Assembly (NCBI GenBank): GCA_964408735.1
Contig: CAYPAX010000067.1
Coordinates: 1 to 26,700, forward strand
Direction: 5' to 3'
Length of the DNA: 26,700 nt
Source of the DNA: UBA7887 sp964408735
GTDB lineage: Bacteria > Pseudomonadota > Alphaproteobacteria > UBA7887
The notes beneath the pieces were generated by a model. That model saw only the letters and a list, made by a program, of their open reading frames with translations, ran no database searches and had not been told where the DNA came from. The position numbers and the translations under genes were made by a program. Numbering within the stretch: the first letter of the stretch is position 1; each line of letters starts with the position of its first letter. This document shows positions 9,913 through 16,783 of this stretch, piece by piece.

Positions 9913-10892
9913 GCGGCCTCCCTCCAGGCCGGGGCGGCGGTGCGCTCGGCAGCACGCAGTCGGGCCGAGCGGGCGCGCGGATTGGCCGCGACTTCCGCCG
10001 CCGTCGGCTTGACCACGCGCCTGTGCAACAGCGCGAAGGATGGCGCCTGAACCTCGCTTTGCCGGGCAGCGGCAGGGCTGTGCCGCGAGGGTCGTGCCGC
10101 GGGCCGCGCGCGTCGCGCCAGGAAGCGCTTGACCAGACGGTCTTCCAGGGAATGAAACGACACCACCACCAGACGGGCACCTGCCACCAGCAGATTTTCG
10201 GCAGCGGCCAGCACGCGGCGCAGCTCGCCAAGCTCGTCATTGACGTAGATGCGCAGGGCCTGGAAGCTTTTCGTCGCCGGATCGCTACCGCCATGTCGCG
10301 GGGGCAGCGCGCTGCGAATGACCTCGGCGAGCTGTGCGGTGCGGGTGAAGGGCACGCTCTCGCGCGCTGCCACGATGGCGGCGGCGATGCGGCGCGAGCG
10401 GCGCTCCTCGCCATAGCGGTAGAGAATGTCGGCAAGCTCCGACGGCTCGGCGCCGTTGACCAGGTCGGCTGCGCTGGGGCCGTCGCGGCCCATGCGCATG
10501 TCGAGCGGCCCGTCCGCCTGAAAGCTGAAACCGCGCTCGGGCGTGTCGAGCTGCTGCGAGGAAACGCCGAGGTCGAGCACGACCCCGCCGTCGATGCGGT
10601 CGATATCGTTGGCGGCGAGCAGGCGCTCGAGATCGCCGAAGCAGCCTTCGAGCACATTCAGGCGACCGCCGCTCTGCGCCGCCAGCGCTTCGGCGCGGCG
10701 CACCGCGTCGGGGTCGCGATCGATGGCCAGCACCGTGCACGGTGCAGCGTCGAGAATGGCTCGGGCATAGCCGCCGGCCCCGAACGTGGCGTCCACATAA
10801 AGAGCGCCTGCGCGTGGGGTCAGGGCGGCCAGAATTTCGTCCAACAAGACGGGCACGTGGCCGGAACGCCGGGAGGGGGACATTCCGGTCAC
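9909..10892 (-). CDS. rsmH: 16S rRNA (cytosine(1402)-N(4))-methyltransferase RsmH (MraW)
   Basis: RsmH is the SAM-dependent enzyme that N4-methylates C1402 of 16S rRNA. Family motifs are SGHVPVLLDEIL, the SAM loop DATFGAGGYARAIL, LDLGVSSQQLDTPERGFSF followed by GPLDMRMG, and VVSFHSLEDRLVKRFL. The start was chosen as the GTG at 10892. It overlaps the mraZ TGA as GTGA and has a GGAG about 8 nt upstream, giving 327 residues. An ATG at 10883 (324 residues, MSPSRRSGHVPVLL) is the alternative and has a weaker ribosome binding site. Second gene of the dcw cluster. Confidence 0.95.
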   Translation of the reverse strand: MTGMSPSRRSGHVPVLLDEILAALTPRAGALYVDATFGAGGYARAILDAAPCTVLAIDRDPDAVRRAEALAAQSGGRLNVLEGCFGDLERLLAANDIDRIDGGVVLDLGVSSQQLDTPERGFSFQADGPLDMRMGRDGPSAADLVNGAEPSELADILYRYGEERRSRRIAAAIVAARESVPFTRTAQLAEVIRSALPPRHGGSDPATKSFQALRIYVNDELGELRRVLAAAENLLVAGARLVVVSFHSLEDRLVKRFLARRARPAARPSRHSPAAARQSEVQAPSFALLHRRVVKPTAAEVAANPRARSARLRAAERTAAPAWREAA

Positions 10893-11374
10893 GTGCCGCT
10901 CTCCACAGGGCCCGAATTGCCTGCTTGGCCCTGGGGGCGCCGACGCAGCGCCTGACGGTCGGCCAAAGCCCGGTCGCGAACCTGTTCTTGGTAGGTCTGG
11001 AAGCGGACAGGTTCCCAAATTTGAAACGACCGGCCCTTGCCGACATACACCACCGTCTCGGCGATTGCAGAATGGGCACGGAGCGCGTCAGGGAGGATGA
11101 CGCGTCCGTCCTTGTCCGGCGTGAGGGGGAAGCTCATGCCGAAGATCGCCGCCGACAGGTGATCCTGTTCGTCCGAAAAAGGGTCGAGGCTTTCGATGTC
11201 TTGGCTCAGGTCTTCCATGAAGGCGCTGGTACGGCACTCGATCGAGGCATTGGAGAGGGCGGGGAAGGCATAGAACGTCGCGCTCTTGCCGAGCACGTCG
11301 CGAAACCGCGCCGGTACGGAAACCCGTCCCTTGCGGTCGATGCGTTGCTCGTGACTGCCGACGAAGATCGCCAC
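10889..11374 (-). CDS. mraZ: Transcriptional regulator MraZ
   Basis: MraZ is the AbrB-fold DNA-binding protein at the head of dcw clusters. In E. coli it represses its own operon by binding short TGGGN direct repeats spaced by 5 nt. The product is about 161 residues with two SpoVT-AbrB-type halves: FVGSHEQRIDRKGRVSVPAR at the N-terminus and FPLTPDKDGRVILPDALRAH in the middle. The start was set at a GTG (11374), giving MAIFVGSHEQR as in other MraZ proteins, with GGGGGA just upstream. An in-frame TTG at 11386 is a weaker alternative. A 10-bp-periodic TGGRN array lies about 80-180 bp upstream and is its probable operator. The gene ends in a GTGA overlap with rsmH. Confidence 0.94.
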   Translation of the reverse strand: MAIFVGSHEQRIDRKGRVSVPARFRDVLGKSATFYAFPALSNASIECRTSAFMEDLSQDIESLDPFSDEQDHLSAAIFGMSFPLTPDKDGRVILPDALRAHSAIAETVVYVGKGRSFQIWEPVRFQTYQEQVRDRALADRQALRRRPQGQAGNSGPVESGT

Positions 11375-11450
11375 CGTGTCCCCCAAATCCCGGATCGCCC
11401 CGAAGTCCGGATTGGCCCGGCCGTTTTCCCACTTCCTCCGTACGCGTCCT

Positions 11451-11556
11451 TGGTCGCCCTGGAACCTTTATGGAACCGTATGGGCTTACATGGAATTACA
11501 TGGAATATCATGGGATTTTCTGGAGGTCAATGGGAATAGTCATGTCAAACATGGGC
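11451..11556. promoter_or_regulatory. Putative MraZ operator: TGGRN pentamers at 10-bp intervals
   Basis: On the plus strand TGG-starting pentamers begin at 11460, 11471, 11481, 11491, 11501, 11511, 11521 and 11531. The spacing is exactly 10 bp except for one 11-bp step. Possible outliers are TGGTC at 11451 and TGGGC at 11552. Six of the eight core units are TGGAA or TGGGA. E. coli MraZ is known to bind TGGGN repeats separated by 5 nt, the same one-turn period. The repeats read on the strand opposite to mraZ. Their placement upstream of mraZ makes operator function very likely, but it is inferred. Confidence 0.75.
11505..11530 (-). promoter_or_regulatory. Candidate dcw (mraZ) promoter inside the repeat array
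   Basis: On the minus strand TTGACC (11530-11525) is followed after 17 bp by TATTCC. This is a fair -35 and a weak -10, lying within the TGGRN array so that MraZ binding would cover it. The distance to the mraZ start is about 130 bp. A second TTGACA (11548-11543) has no good -10 at 16-18 bp. The assignment rests on consensus only. Confidence 0.3.
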
Positions 11557-11588
11557 TTAGGCCAGTGAAGCTCATCGAACTTCTCGGC

Positions 11589-11605
11589 TTGGCAAAGTGC
11601 TCGCA
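11589..11605 (+). promoter_or_regulatory. Candidate sigma-54 type -24/-12 promoter upstream of the TRAP genes
   Basis: The sequence TTGGCAAAGTGCTCGCA has the invariant GG and GC dinucleotides separated by 10 bp. It matches the sigma-54 -24 element well (TTGGCA) and the -12 element with one mismatch (TCGCA for TTGCA). It faces the first DctP gene, about 240 bp before its start. The rest of the divergent stretch up to 11844 shows nothing else clear except a good ribosome binding site (GGGAGG) for the next gene. No enhancer site was recognised. Confidence 0.25.
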
Positions 11606-11844
11606 AGAATCCGCCCCAGGTTTCGTAGGTTCTCGACTGGAGACACCCTAGGGATCGATTATGGCAAAAGTTTGTTCTCGTAATGTTCTATTTGGGGCCG
11701 AACAGTGAAGATTCGATTTCCTCATGGTCACAAAGGCTTGTGGCGGGAAATTCAGCCAAAATCATGCGACCGCGCGGGAGAATCGTCTTGGCCGGGGCGC
11801 CAGGCACGGTCATCATGGTTGCCGGTGGGATATGGGAGGAAGGC

Positions 11845-12924
11845 ATGCGTAACATTCTGTTTTTGCTGGCCGGTCTCGTCGCGGGTCTGGCCATAGGTTT
11901 CGTGGCTGTGGATGGGCCTGCCGACGGCAGCGCCGAGGCAGAGGTGGCTGCGCCGCAGGAGGTGATCCGCTGGAAGGTCACCGGCGCGGTGCCAGCCTCG
12001 CTGGTCCAGATCGGCACCCTTGCGGAGCGCGCGACAGAGCTGATCACGGAGCTCTCCGGTGGTCGCCTACAGGCCCAGTTCTACGATCCCGGCGCTCTGG
12101 TCCCGGTCATGGAGATGTTCGACTCGGTCTCAACCGGCGCCATAGATGCCGGCATTGCCACGGCCGGCTATTGGGTCGGCAAGGAGCCGGCCCTGGCTTT
12201 CTTTTCCGCCGTGCCCTTCGGGCCCAATACCGGCGAATACATGGCCTGGTTCTATTATGGCGGCGGCAAGGCGCTCTATGACGAGATCTATGCCCGCCAC
12301 AACATGAAGGGCGTGATGTGCGGCATCATCCCGCCGGAGGCCTCGGGCTGGTTCCGCGAGGAGATCAGCAGCCTCGAGGATTTGCGCGGGCTCAAGATGC
12401 GCTTCTTCGGCCTCGGCGGCGAGGCGCTGGAGCGCCTTGGCGTCTCGACCCAGCTCATCGCCGGCTCGGACATCTATCCGGCGCTCGAGCTCGGCACCAT
12501 CGATGCCACCGAGTTCTCCATGCCGGCCATCGACCAGGCGCTGGGCTTCCACCAGATCGCCAAGCATTACTATTTTCCGGGCTGGCACCAGCAATCGACT
12601 TTCCTCGAGCTGATGATCAACATGGAGCGCTGGCAGGCCCTGCCCGACGACCTCAAGCTGCTGGTGGAGACGGTCTGCGGCGAGAGCATCCGCCTCAGCA
12701 TTGCCGAGGGCGATGCGCTGCAGTTCAAGGCCATCGCCGCGCTCAAGGAACAGGGCGTCAGCGTGCACAGATGGCCGCCGGAAATCCTCGCCGCCTTCGA
12801 GGGCGCCTGGCACGAGGTGGTCGCGGAGCGCTCGGCGGAAAACGCCGACTTTGCCCGCGTCTGGCAGTCTCTCAAGGCCTTCCGCGAAGACTACGCGGTG
12901 TGGCTGGAGCTGGGATACTTGTAA
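11845..12924 (+). CDS. TRAP transporter substrate-binding protein, DctP family (copy 1)
   Basis: This is an extracytoplasmic solute receptor of a TRAP transporter, which would deliver a carboxylate-type substrate to a DctQM permease. The 359-residue product starts MRNILFLLAGLVAGLAIGF, a hydrophobic N-terminus. Its family core includes MEMFDSVSTGAIDAG, GLKMRFFGLGGEALERLG, ALELGTIDATEFSMPAIDQA and the aromatic stretch AKHYYFPGWHQQS, which resembles TakP-like 2-oxoacid binding proteins. Substrate is not certain. The start at 11845 was chosen over an upstream in-frame start because GGGAGGAAGGC precedes it and the N-terminus then matches the next gene. The N-terminus has only one Arg and no clear AxA site, so it may stay as a membrane anchor. 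No dctQ or dctM is nearby. Confidence 0.88.
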   Translation: MRNILFLLAGLVAGLAIGFVAVDGPADGSAEAEVAAPQEVIRWKVTGAVPASLVQIGTLAERATELITELSGGRLQAQFYDPGALVPVMEMFDSVSTGAIDAGIATAGYWVGKEPALAFFSAVPFGPNTGEYMAWFYYGGGKALYDEIYARHNMKGVMCGIIPPEASGWFREEISSLEDLRGLKMRFFGLGGEALERLGVSTQLIAGSDIYPALELGTIDATEFSMPAIDQALGFHQIAKHYYFPGWHQQSTFLELMINMERWQALPDDLKLLVETVCGESIRLSIAEGDALQFKAIAALKEQGVSVHRWPPEILAAFEGAWHEVVAERSAENADFARVWQSLKAFREDYAVWLELGYL

Positions 12925-12974
12925 TCCCTACCGGGCTCAGCTAGGAGGGCGTTTCATCTCAGGGAGTTTTTGAC

Positions 12975-14072
12975 ATGCGTAACGTAGTGCTGCTGGTCGT
13001 CGGTTTGGCGGCCGGCCTTGCTTTCGGCTTTTTCAACTGGAAGAGCGACGGCATGGCGCCGGCCACGTCCGAACAAGCCGCCGCGCCGGTAGCGGCGGCG
13101 CCTGCCGCCAAGGTGACGTGGAAGATGGCGAGCTCCTTCCCCTCCAGCATGGTGCTGATCGGCAGCATGGGCACGCACCTTTCGCAGTCGATCACGCAGG
13201 TCTCGGGCGGTGCCTTCACGCTCAAGTTCTTCGAGCCCGGCGCCCTGGTGCCGCCCCTGGAGATCTTCGACGCGGTCTCCACCGGCGCCATCGATGCTGG
13301 CTGGACCGCTTCCGGCTATTGGGCGGGCAAGGTGCCGGCGCTGCAATTCTTCACCGCCGTGCCCTTCGGCCCCGCCACCGGCGAATATATGGCCTGGCTC
13401 TATTACGGCGGCGGCATCGAGATCTATGACGAGCTTTACGCCCGCCACAACGTCAAGGGCTTCCCCTGCGGCTCGGTGGCGCCCGAGGCCTCGGGCTGGT
13501 TCCGCGAGGAGATCGCCACGCCCGAAGATCTCAAGGGGCTGAAGATGCGCTTCTTCGGCCTCGGCGCCAAGGTGATGGAGAAGCTCGGCGTCTCGACCCA
13601 GCTGATTGCCGGCGGCGATATCTATCCGGCGCTCGAACTCGGCACCATCGACGCCACCGAGTTCTCCATGCCGGCGGTCGACCAGGAGCTGGGATTCCAC
13701 GAGATCGCCAAGCACTACTACTTCCCCGGCTGGCACCAGCAATCGACCTTCATAGAGCTGATGATCAATCTCGATCGCTGGAACGCCCTCGACGATCAGC
13801 GCAAGGCGCAGATCAAGGTCGCTTGCGGCGAGAACTTCCGCCAGTCGATCGCCGAGGGCGAGGCGATCCAGTTCGTTGCCCTGGAAGAGCTGGCGGCAGC
13901 CGGCGTCACCGCGCATCGCTGGCCCGACGACATGATGGCCGCCTTCAGCGGCGCCTGGGACGAGGTGGTCGCCGAAGAGGCCGCGGCCGACCCGGACTTC
14001 GCCAAGGTCTGGGAATCGCTCTCAAGCTTCCGCGAGAAATACGCGGTGTGGAAGAAGCTCGGCTACCTGTAG
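12975..14072 (+). CDS. TRAP transporter substrate-binding protein, DctP family (copy 2)
   Basis: This is a tandem paralog of the preceding gene, 365 residues, starting MRNVVLLVVGLAAGLAFGFF. The core motifs are repeated nearly unchanged: EIFDAVSTGAIDAGW, GLKMRFFGLGAKVMEKLG, ALELGTIDATEFSMPAVDQE, AKHYYFPGWHQQSTFIELM. Identity with copy 1 is clearly high over most of the length, lower in the first 60 residues. AGGGAG lies 8 nt before the ATG, and the gap to copy 1 is 50 bp, so co-transcription is likely. The pair suggests recent duplication with possible substrate divergence. The permease must be encoded elsewhere, or the proteins serve another role such as sensing (inference). Confidence 0.88.
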   Translation: MRNVVLLVVGLAAGLAFGFFNWKSDGMAPATSEQAAAPVAAAPAAKVTWKMASSFPSSMVLIGSMGTHLSQSITQVSGGAFTLKFFEPGALVPPLEIFDAVSTGAIDAGWTASGYWAGKVPALQFFTAVPFGPATGEYMAWLYYGGGIEIYDELYARHNVKGFPCGSVAPEASGWFREEIATPEDLKGLKMRFFGLGAKVMEKLGVSTQLIAGGDIYPALELGTIDATEFSMPAVDQELGFHEIAKHYYFPGWHQQSTFIELMINLDRWNALDDQRKAQIKVACGENFRQSIAEGEAIQFVALEELAAAGVTAHRWPDDMMAAFSGAWDEVVAEEAAADPDFAKVWESLSSFREKYAVWKKLGYL

Positions 14073-14080
14073 GCAAATGG

Positions 14081-14106
14081 CGGGCGCCGGCTCATGTCGG
14101 CGCCCG
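14081..14106 (+). terminator. GC-rich hairpin after the DctP pair
   Basis: A perfect 9-bp stem (CGGGCGCCG pairing with CGGCGCCCG) with an 8-nt loop starts 8 bp after the stop of the second DctP gene. It is not followed by a T-run, so it may be a weak or Rho-assisted terminator, or an mRNA 3' stabiliser. It lies just before the next plus-strand gene. Confidence 0.45.
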
Positions 14107-14125
14107 ACGTTCCCGCCCTGCCGGC

Positions 14126-14530
14126 ATGTCCCTGCATCAGCGCCACCAGCTCATATTCGCCTTCGGCCTGGCCCTGCTCGTGTCCCACGAGCTTGATGCC
14201 ATCGTGGTGGCGGAATGGCGGCTGTTGCCGCTTCTGAACCTCTTGCCGGACGAGACGGCACATGTCGTCTTCCTGACCCTGCACGTACCCGTCCTGGCCG
14301 CCCTGTTCTGGCTGACGGCGTTCTCGTCGCCACGGCTTCAGTACGCATCCCAGCTTGTCTTCGACGCCTTCCTGGTCGCTCATGCCGGGGTGCATTGGCT
14401 GATGTCCGGGCACACCCTGTACATGTTCGACTCGATCCTCTCGCTGAGCCTGATCTATGGCGCGGCCGTCGTCGGTGCCGCCCACCTCGTGTTGGTGTTG
14501 CGAGCCGGGCAAGCCTCGGGCGGCCCGTAA
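14126..14530 (+). CDS. Small HELDA-motif integral membrane protein (DUF6713-like)
   Basis: This is a 134-residue hydrophobic protein with about four membrane segments. Conserved-looking features are HELDAIVVAEWRLLP (residues 21-35), histidines in TLHVPVLAALFW (51-62) and AHAGVHWLMSG (86-95). I associate the HELDA...EWR pattern with the DUF6713 group of unknown function, from memory and not from a search. The start at 14126 gives a normal N-terminus (MSLHQRHQLIFAFG). The frame extends upstream into the DctP gene but only as shadow sequence. It converges with the globin gene, with 4 bp between stops. Function unknown. Confidence 0.65.
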   Translation: MSLHQRHQLIFAFGLALLVSHELDAIVVAEWRLLPLLNLLPDETAHVVFLTLHVPVLAALFWLTAFSSPRLQYASQLVFDAFLVAHAGVHWLMSGHTLYMFDSILSLSLIYGAAVVGAAHLVLVLRAGQASGGP

Positions 14531-14534
14531 GCGC

Positions 14535-14951
14535 TCATGGCTTGGGGACAGTCAGCACCTCCTCATTGCGGTAGCGACCTTCGCATTCGTCGACCGACTT
14601 CTTAACGATCGCCGCCTTCATGCCCATGTCGTAGTGCAACCAGCGTTCGCGCAGGGCAGGGCCAACACCGGCCTCGATCAAGGACTTTTCGAGCAATTCA
14701 TGTCGGATCATGAAGATCTCTTCGGTAATGAAGAGATGCTGATGCGCGCGCATGGGCGCGCGGCCCGCATATCGCTTGGGCTCGGCACCGAACAGGTCCG
14801 CCATGAACTCGGTCTGCTGCACTTCGAGAACCCAGCGCTCGACACCGGCAAAAAAGCTCTTCAGCCAGGGATGGCGCAACAGCTTGTCGTAGAGCAGCGT
14901 GTGGACGCGCTCGATCGTGGCCTTGCCGCCGATTTCGTCTACGAATGTCAT
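14535..14951 (-). CDS. Group 1 truncated hemoglobin
   Basis: This is a 138-residue heme globin of the truncated (2-on-2) family, likely binding O2 or NO in the cytoplasm. The family pattern is visible: IGGKATIERVHTLLYDKLL at the N-terminus, FF at 33-34, QQTEFMADLFG (45-55), YAGRAPMRAH with the probable proximal His at 70, LFITEEIFMIRHELL, and RERWLHYDMGMKAAIV. The length fits. It is the last gene of a three-gene minus-strand operon, 21 bp behind the ferredoxin/FAD reductase. That position suggests the reductase keeps the heme iron ferrous for NO dioxygenation or O2 chemistry (inference). Confidence 0.85.
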   Translation of the reverse strand: MTFVDEIGGKATIERVHTLLYDKLLRHPWLKSFFAGVERWVLEVQQTEFMADLFGAEPKRYAGRAPMRAHQHLFITEEIFMIRHELLEKSLIEAGVGPALRERWLHYDMGMKAAIVKKSVDECEGRYRNEEVLTVPKP

Positions 14952-14972
14952 TGCTAATGTCAGTGCTTTCTT

Positions 14973-15962
14973 CTACCGCGGCGCCTGGCGCAGGTCCTTG
15001 AGTTCGAAGGGGTCGGTGTATATGTCCGCGAGGCTGGCGCCGGCGCCCAAGGCGCGATCCCTGGCACCATAGACCATGGGCGGATAGCCGCACAGGAAGA
15101 GCCGCCAATCGCTCAAGCCGGCATGATCCGAAAAGGCGACTTCCTCCGCCCGGCCCTGGCGGTAGCCCGCCGCGGCTTCGTCGCCCGATACGCAGGCGGC
15201 ATAGTGAAGGTTGTCATGCTCTGCCTGTAACGCCATCAACTCGTTATGCAAATACACGCCGGCTATGGTTCGGCTGCCATGGTAGAGGTGGATGGGGCCG
15301 CCGTGGCCGGACGCCAAGGCATCCTTCGCGATGCCGAGCAGCGGGGCGAGTCCAGTGCCATTGCCGATCAGCAGCATGCTCTGATCCGCCTGTCCCGGCT
15401 GATAGTAGCAATTGCCGAGCGGGCCCTGGATGGCCAGATGGTCGCCCGGCTGCAGCTCATCGAACAGCCAGTTGCTCATCTGCCCGTCCTGCAGGCGCTT
15501 GATATGGAGTTCCAGGGGGCCGTCCAGACTGGGCACGCTGGCCAGGGAATAGCTGCGTGACAGGCCATCCTCGCGGCGGATATTGAGAAACTGCCCGGCC
15601 CGGTAATAGAGCGGCGTCGCCGGTTCCAGAAACAGCCGGCAGATGTCCGCATGCAAGTGATCGATACGCTGAACCACGGCGGGGCTGAACAGATCCTGCG
15701 GCTCCGCATGGGCGACGCGCATGTCGCCGTCGGCTGCACAGACGCAGGGCAGGAAATAGCCCTGCCTGGCAAGCGTTGGCCGCAGACCTTCCTGGGCCTG
15801 CGCCGGGGCCGTGCCTTCGGTGACCTTCATCAGGCAGGTCACGCAGACGCCCATCTTGCAGGAATAGGGCACCTCCTGTCCGTTCTCGAGCAACAGGTCG
15901 AGAACCGATTGCCCATCCTTGCCGGGAAAGACGCGGCTGTAGAACGTGATGTTGGCCGTCAT
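14973..15962 (-). CDS. 2Fe-2S ferredoxin / FAD / NAD(P)H oxidoreductase
   Basis: This is a 329-residue electron-transfer protein that would take electrons from NAD(P)H through FAD to a plant-type 2Fe-2S centre. The N-terminal ferredoxin domain has the cluster cysteines C35, C40, C43 (SCKMGVCVTC) and C73. The FAD domain has RSYS (136-139). The NAD domain has IGNGTGLAPLLG (about 199-210) and CGYPPMV (291-297). The arrangement resembles phenol/benzoate oxygenase reductases and CDP-6-deoxyglucoseen reductases. The frame is open far upstream, but the start at 15962 (MTANITFYSR) lies 5 bp after the stop of the CDGSH gene and is the natural ferredoxin N-terminus. Neighbours suggest service to the globin rather than to an oxygenase, since none is encoded here. 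Confidence 0.88.
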   Translation of the reverse strand: MTANITFYSRVFPGKDGQSVLDLLLENGQEVPYSCKMGVCVTCLMKVTEGTAPAQAQEGLRPTLARQGYFLPCVCAADGDMRVAHAEPQDLFSPAVVQRIDHLHADICRLFLEPATPLYYRAGQFLNIRREDGLSRSYSLASVPSLDGPLELHIKRLQDGQMSNWLFDELQPGDHLAIQGPLGNCYYQPGQADQSMLLIGNGTGLAPLLGIAKDALASGHGGPIHLYHGSRTIAGVYLHNELMALQAEHDNLHYAACVSGDEAAAGYRQGRAEEVAFSDHAGLSDWRLFLCGYPPMVYGARDRALGAGASLADIYTDPFELKDLRQAPR

Positions 15963-15967
15963 GCCGG

Positions 15968-16207
15968 CTACAGCATGTTGTGACTGCTGTCGCAGATGGC
16001 GCCACGCTTGCTGGCCTTGCAGCCGCAAAAGGCGATGCGTTTGGAGTCGGTGGCCGTGTAGGTGACGGGCTCTATGCCGGTTCCGAGGTGGGATTTGTCG
16101 CAGAACGGCTGCGTCGCGCTGCGACCGCAGGCACACCACTCGTAGGCCTTGCCGGCCTCGACTTCGACATAATAGGGGAAGGGTTGCGCGACTTTTGCTG
16201 CTGTCAT
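15968..16207 (-). CDS. Dual CDGSH-type iron-sulfur protein
   Basis: This is a 79-residue protein with two CDGSH-type motifs, each able to bind a 2Fe-2S cluster through three Cys and one His. Motif 1 is CACGRSATQPFCDKSH (C25, C27, C36, H40). Motif 2 is CGCKASKRGAICDSSH (C61, C63, C72, H76). The canonical Pro of the motif is replaced by Ala in the second. Small tandem-CDGSH proteins are common in bacteria and are thought to take part in redox or cluster transfer. It is the first gene of the operon with the reductase (5 bp gap) and the truncated hemoglobin. The ATG at 16207 fits the family's N-terminus. Confidence 0.88.
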   Translation of the reverse strand: MTAAKVAQPFPYYVEVEAGKAYEWCACGRSATQPFCDKSHLGTGIEPVTYTATDSKRIAFCGCKASKRGAICDSSHNML

Positions 16208-16252
16208 TGCGTCTTTCCACTCCGCTGGCCCAAAAGTTTATGCGGGCCGTGT

Positions 16253-16273
16253 TGCGAATGAATCTTGTTCGCA
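16253..16273. promoter_or_regulatory. Palindrome upstream of the CDGSH/reductase/globin operon
   Basis: TGCGAA and TTCGCA arms (6 bp each) are separated by 9 bp, centred about 56 bp before the CDGSH start codon. On the minus strand a TTGACC lies just upstream (plus coordinates about 16285), so the palindrome would fall between or over the -35 and -10 region. This is an operator-like placement. No regulator family can be assigned from sequence alone. A second short inverted repeat (GGCCC...GGGCC, 16227-16248) lies closer to the gene. Confidence 0.35.
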
Positions 16274-16454
16274 TTTCCTTCGGGTCAAGCGAAAGTTGAC
16301 GCCGGTGGCTGAATTGTTGCCCGAGTTCCGGGCTCGGTTTTCTGTCATTGCCCGGACATGATGCTCGATTGCCCTGATGCCACGTCTTTGACAGGCACTT
16401 GAGTACGGCGCATTTGCCACTCGTCGCGGCGCCGGGGGCGTCGCAGCAGGTATC

Positions 16455-16712
16455 CCAGCGGGCAAGTGTTGGCGAATAGCCGAGCACCGCCATCGGGCTT
16501 AGGCCAAGGGCGGGGAGCGTGCCGGTCATGCGCGAATTGGCCTTGCTCTCGAAGCCGGCGATGGCAGCGGACAGCGAGTCGATATCGCGCTGGCTGTTCC
16601 TGCCGTCGATCAGCCCCGGCCACAACGGCCGCCCGTTCCTGCCCTTGATCTGCTTCAGTGCCGCCTGCACCACTGCCACATCCTCGCTCTTGTTGGAACT
16701 CATCTTGCCCAT
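16455..16712 (-). pseudogene. Truncated copy of the N-terminal peptidoglycan-binding module of the toxin-like gene
   Basis: From an ATG at 16712 the frame reads MGKMSSNKSEDVAVVQAALK, then QIKGRNGRPLWPG, and continues to AAIAGFESKANSRMTGTLPA. This is a near copy of the first module of the 671-residue protein at 18894-20909 (DVAVVQAALKQIKG, NGRPLWPG, AAIAGFES shared). Similarity fades after about 16455. The frame then continues without a stop, but the sequence no longer looks like this family. It is best read as a broken remnant from duplication or recombination at the end of the toxin-like locus. The stretch 16274-16454 shows no gene. Confidence 0.7.
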
Positions 16713-16783
16713 TAAGGCCCCCCGCCGCGGCGGCCATCGCAGGGGCTCCGGAAGAGAGCGGACACTATGACCTGAGGCTCGGG

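Noticed and set aside
12130..12813. Minus-strand frames of 227 and 320 codons opposite the two DctP genes (also 12954-13916)
   Set aside because: They lie antisense to clear TRAP receptors, and resemble each other only because the receptors do.
16238..16465. A 75-codon minus-strand frame between the remnant and the CDGSH gene
   Set aside because: It overlaps the promoter region and the palindrome of the redox operon, has no recognisable motif and no ribosome binding site worth noting.
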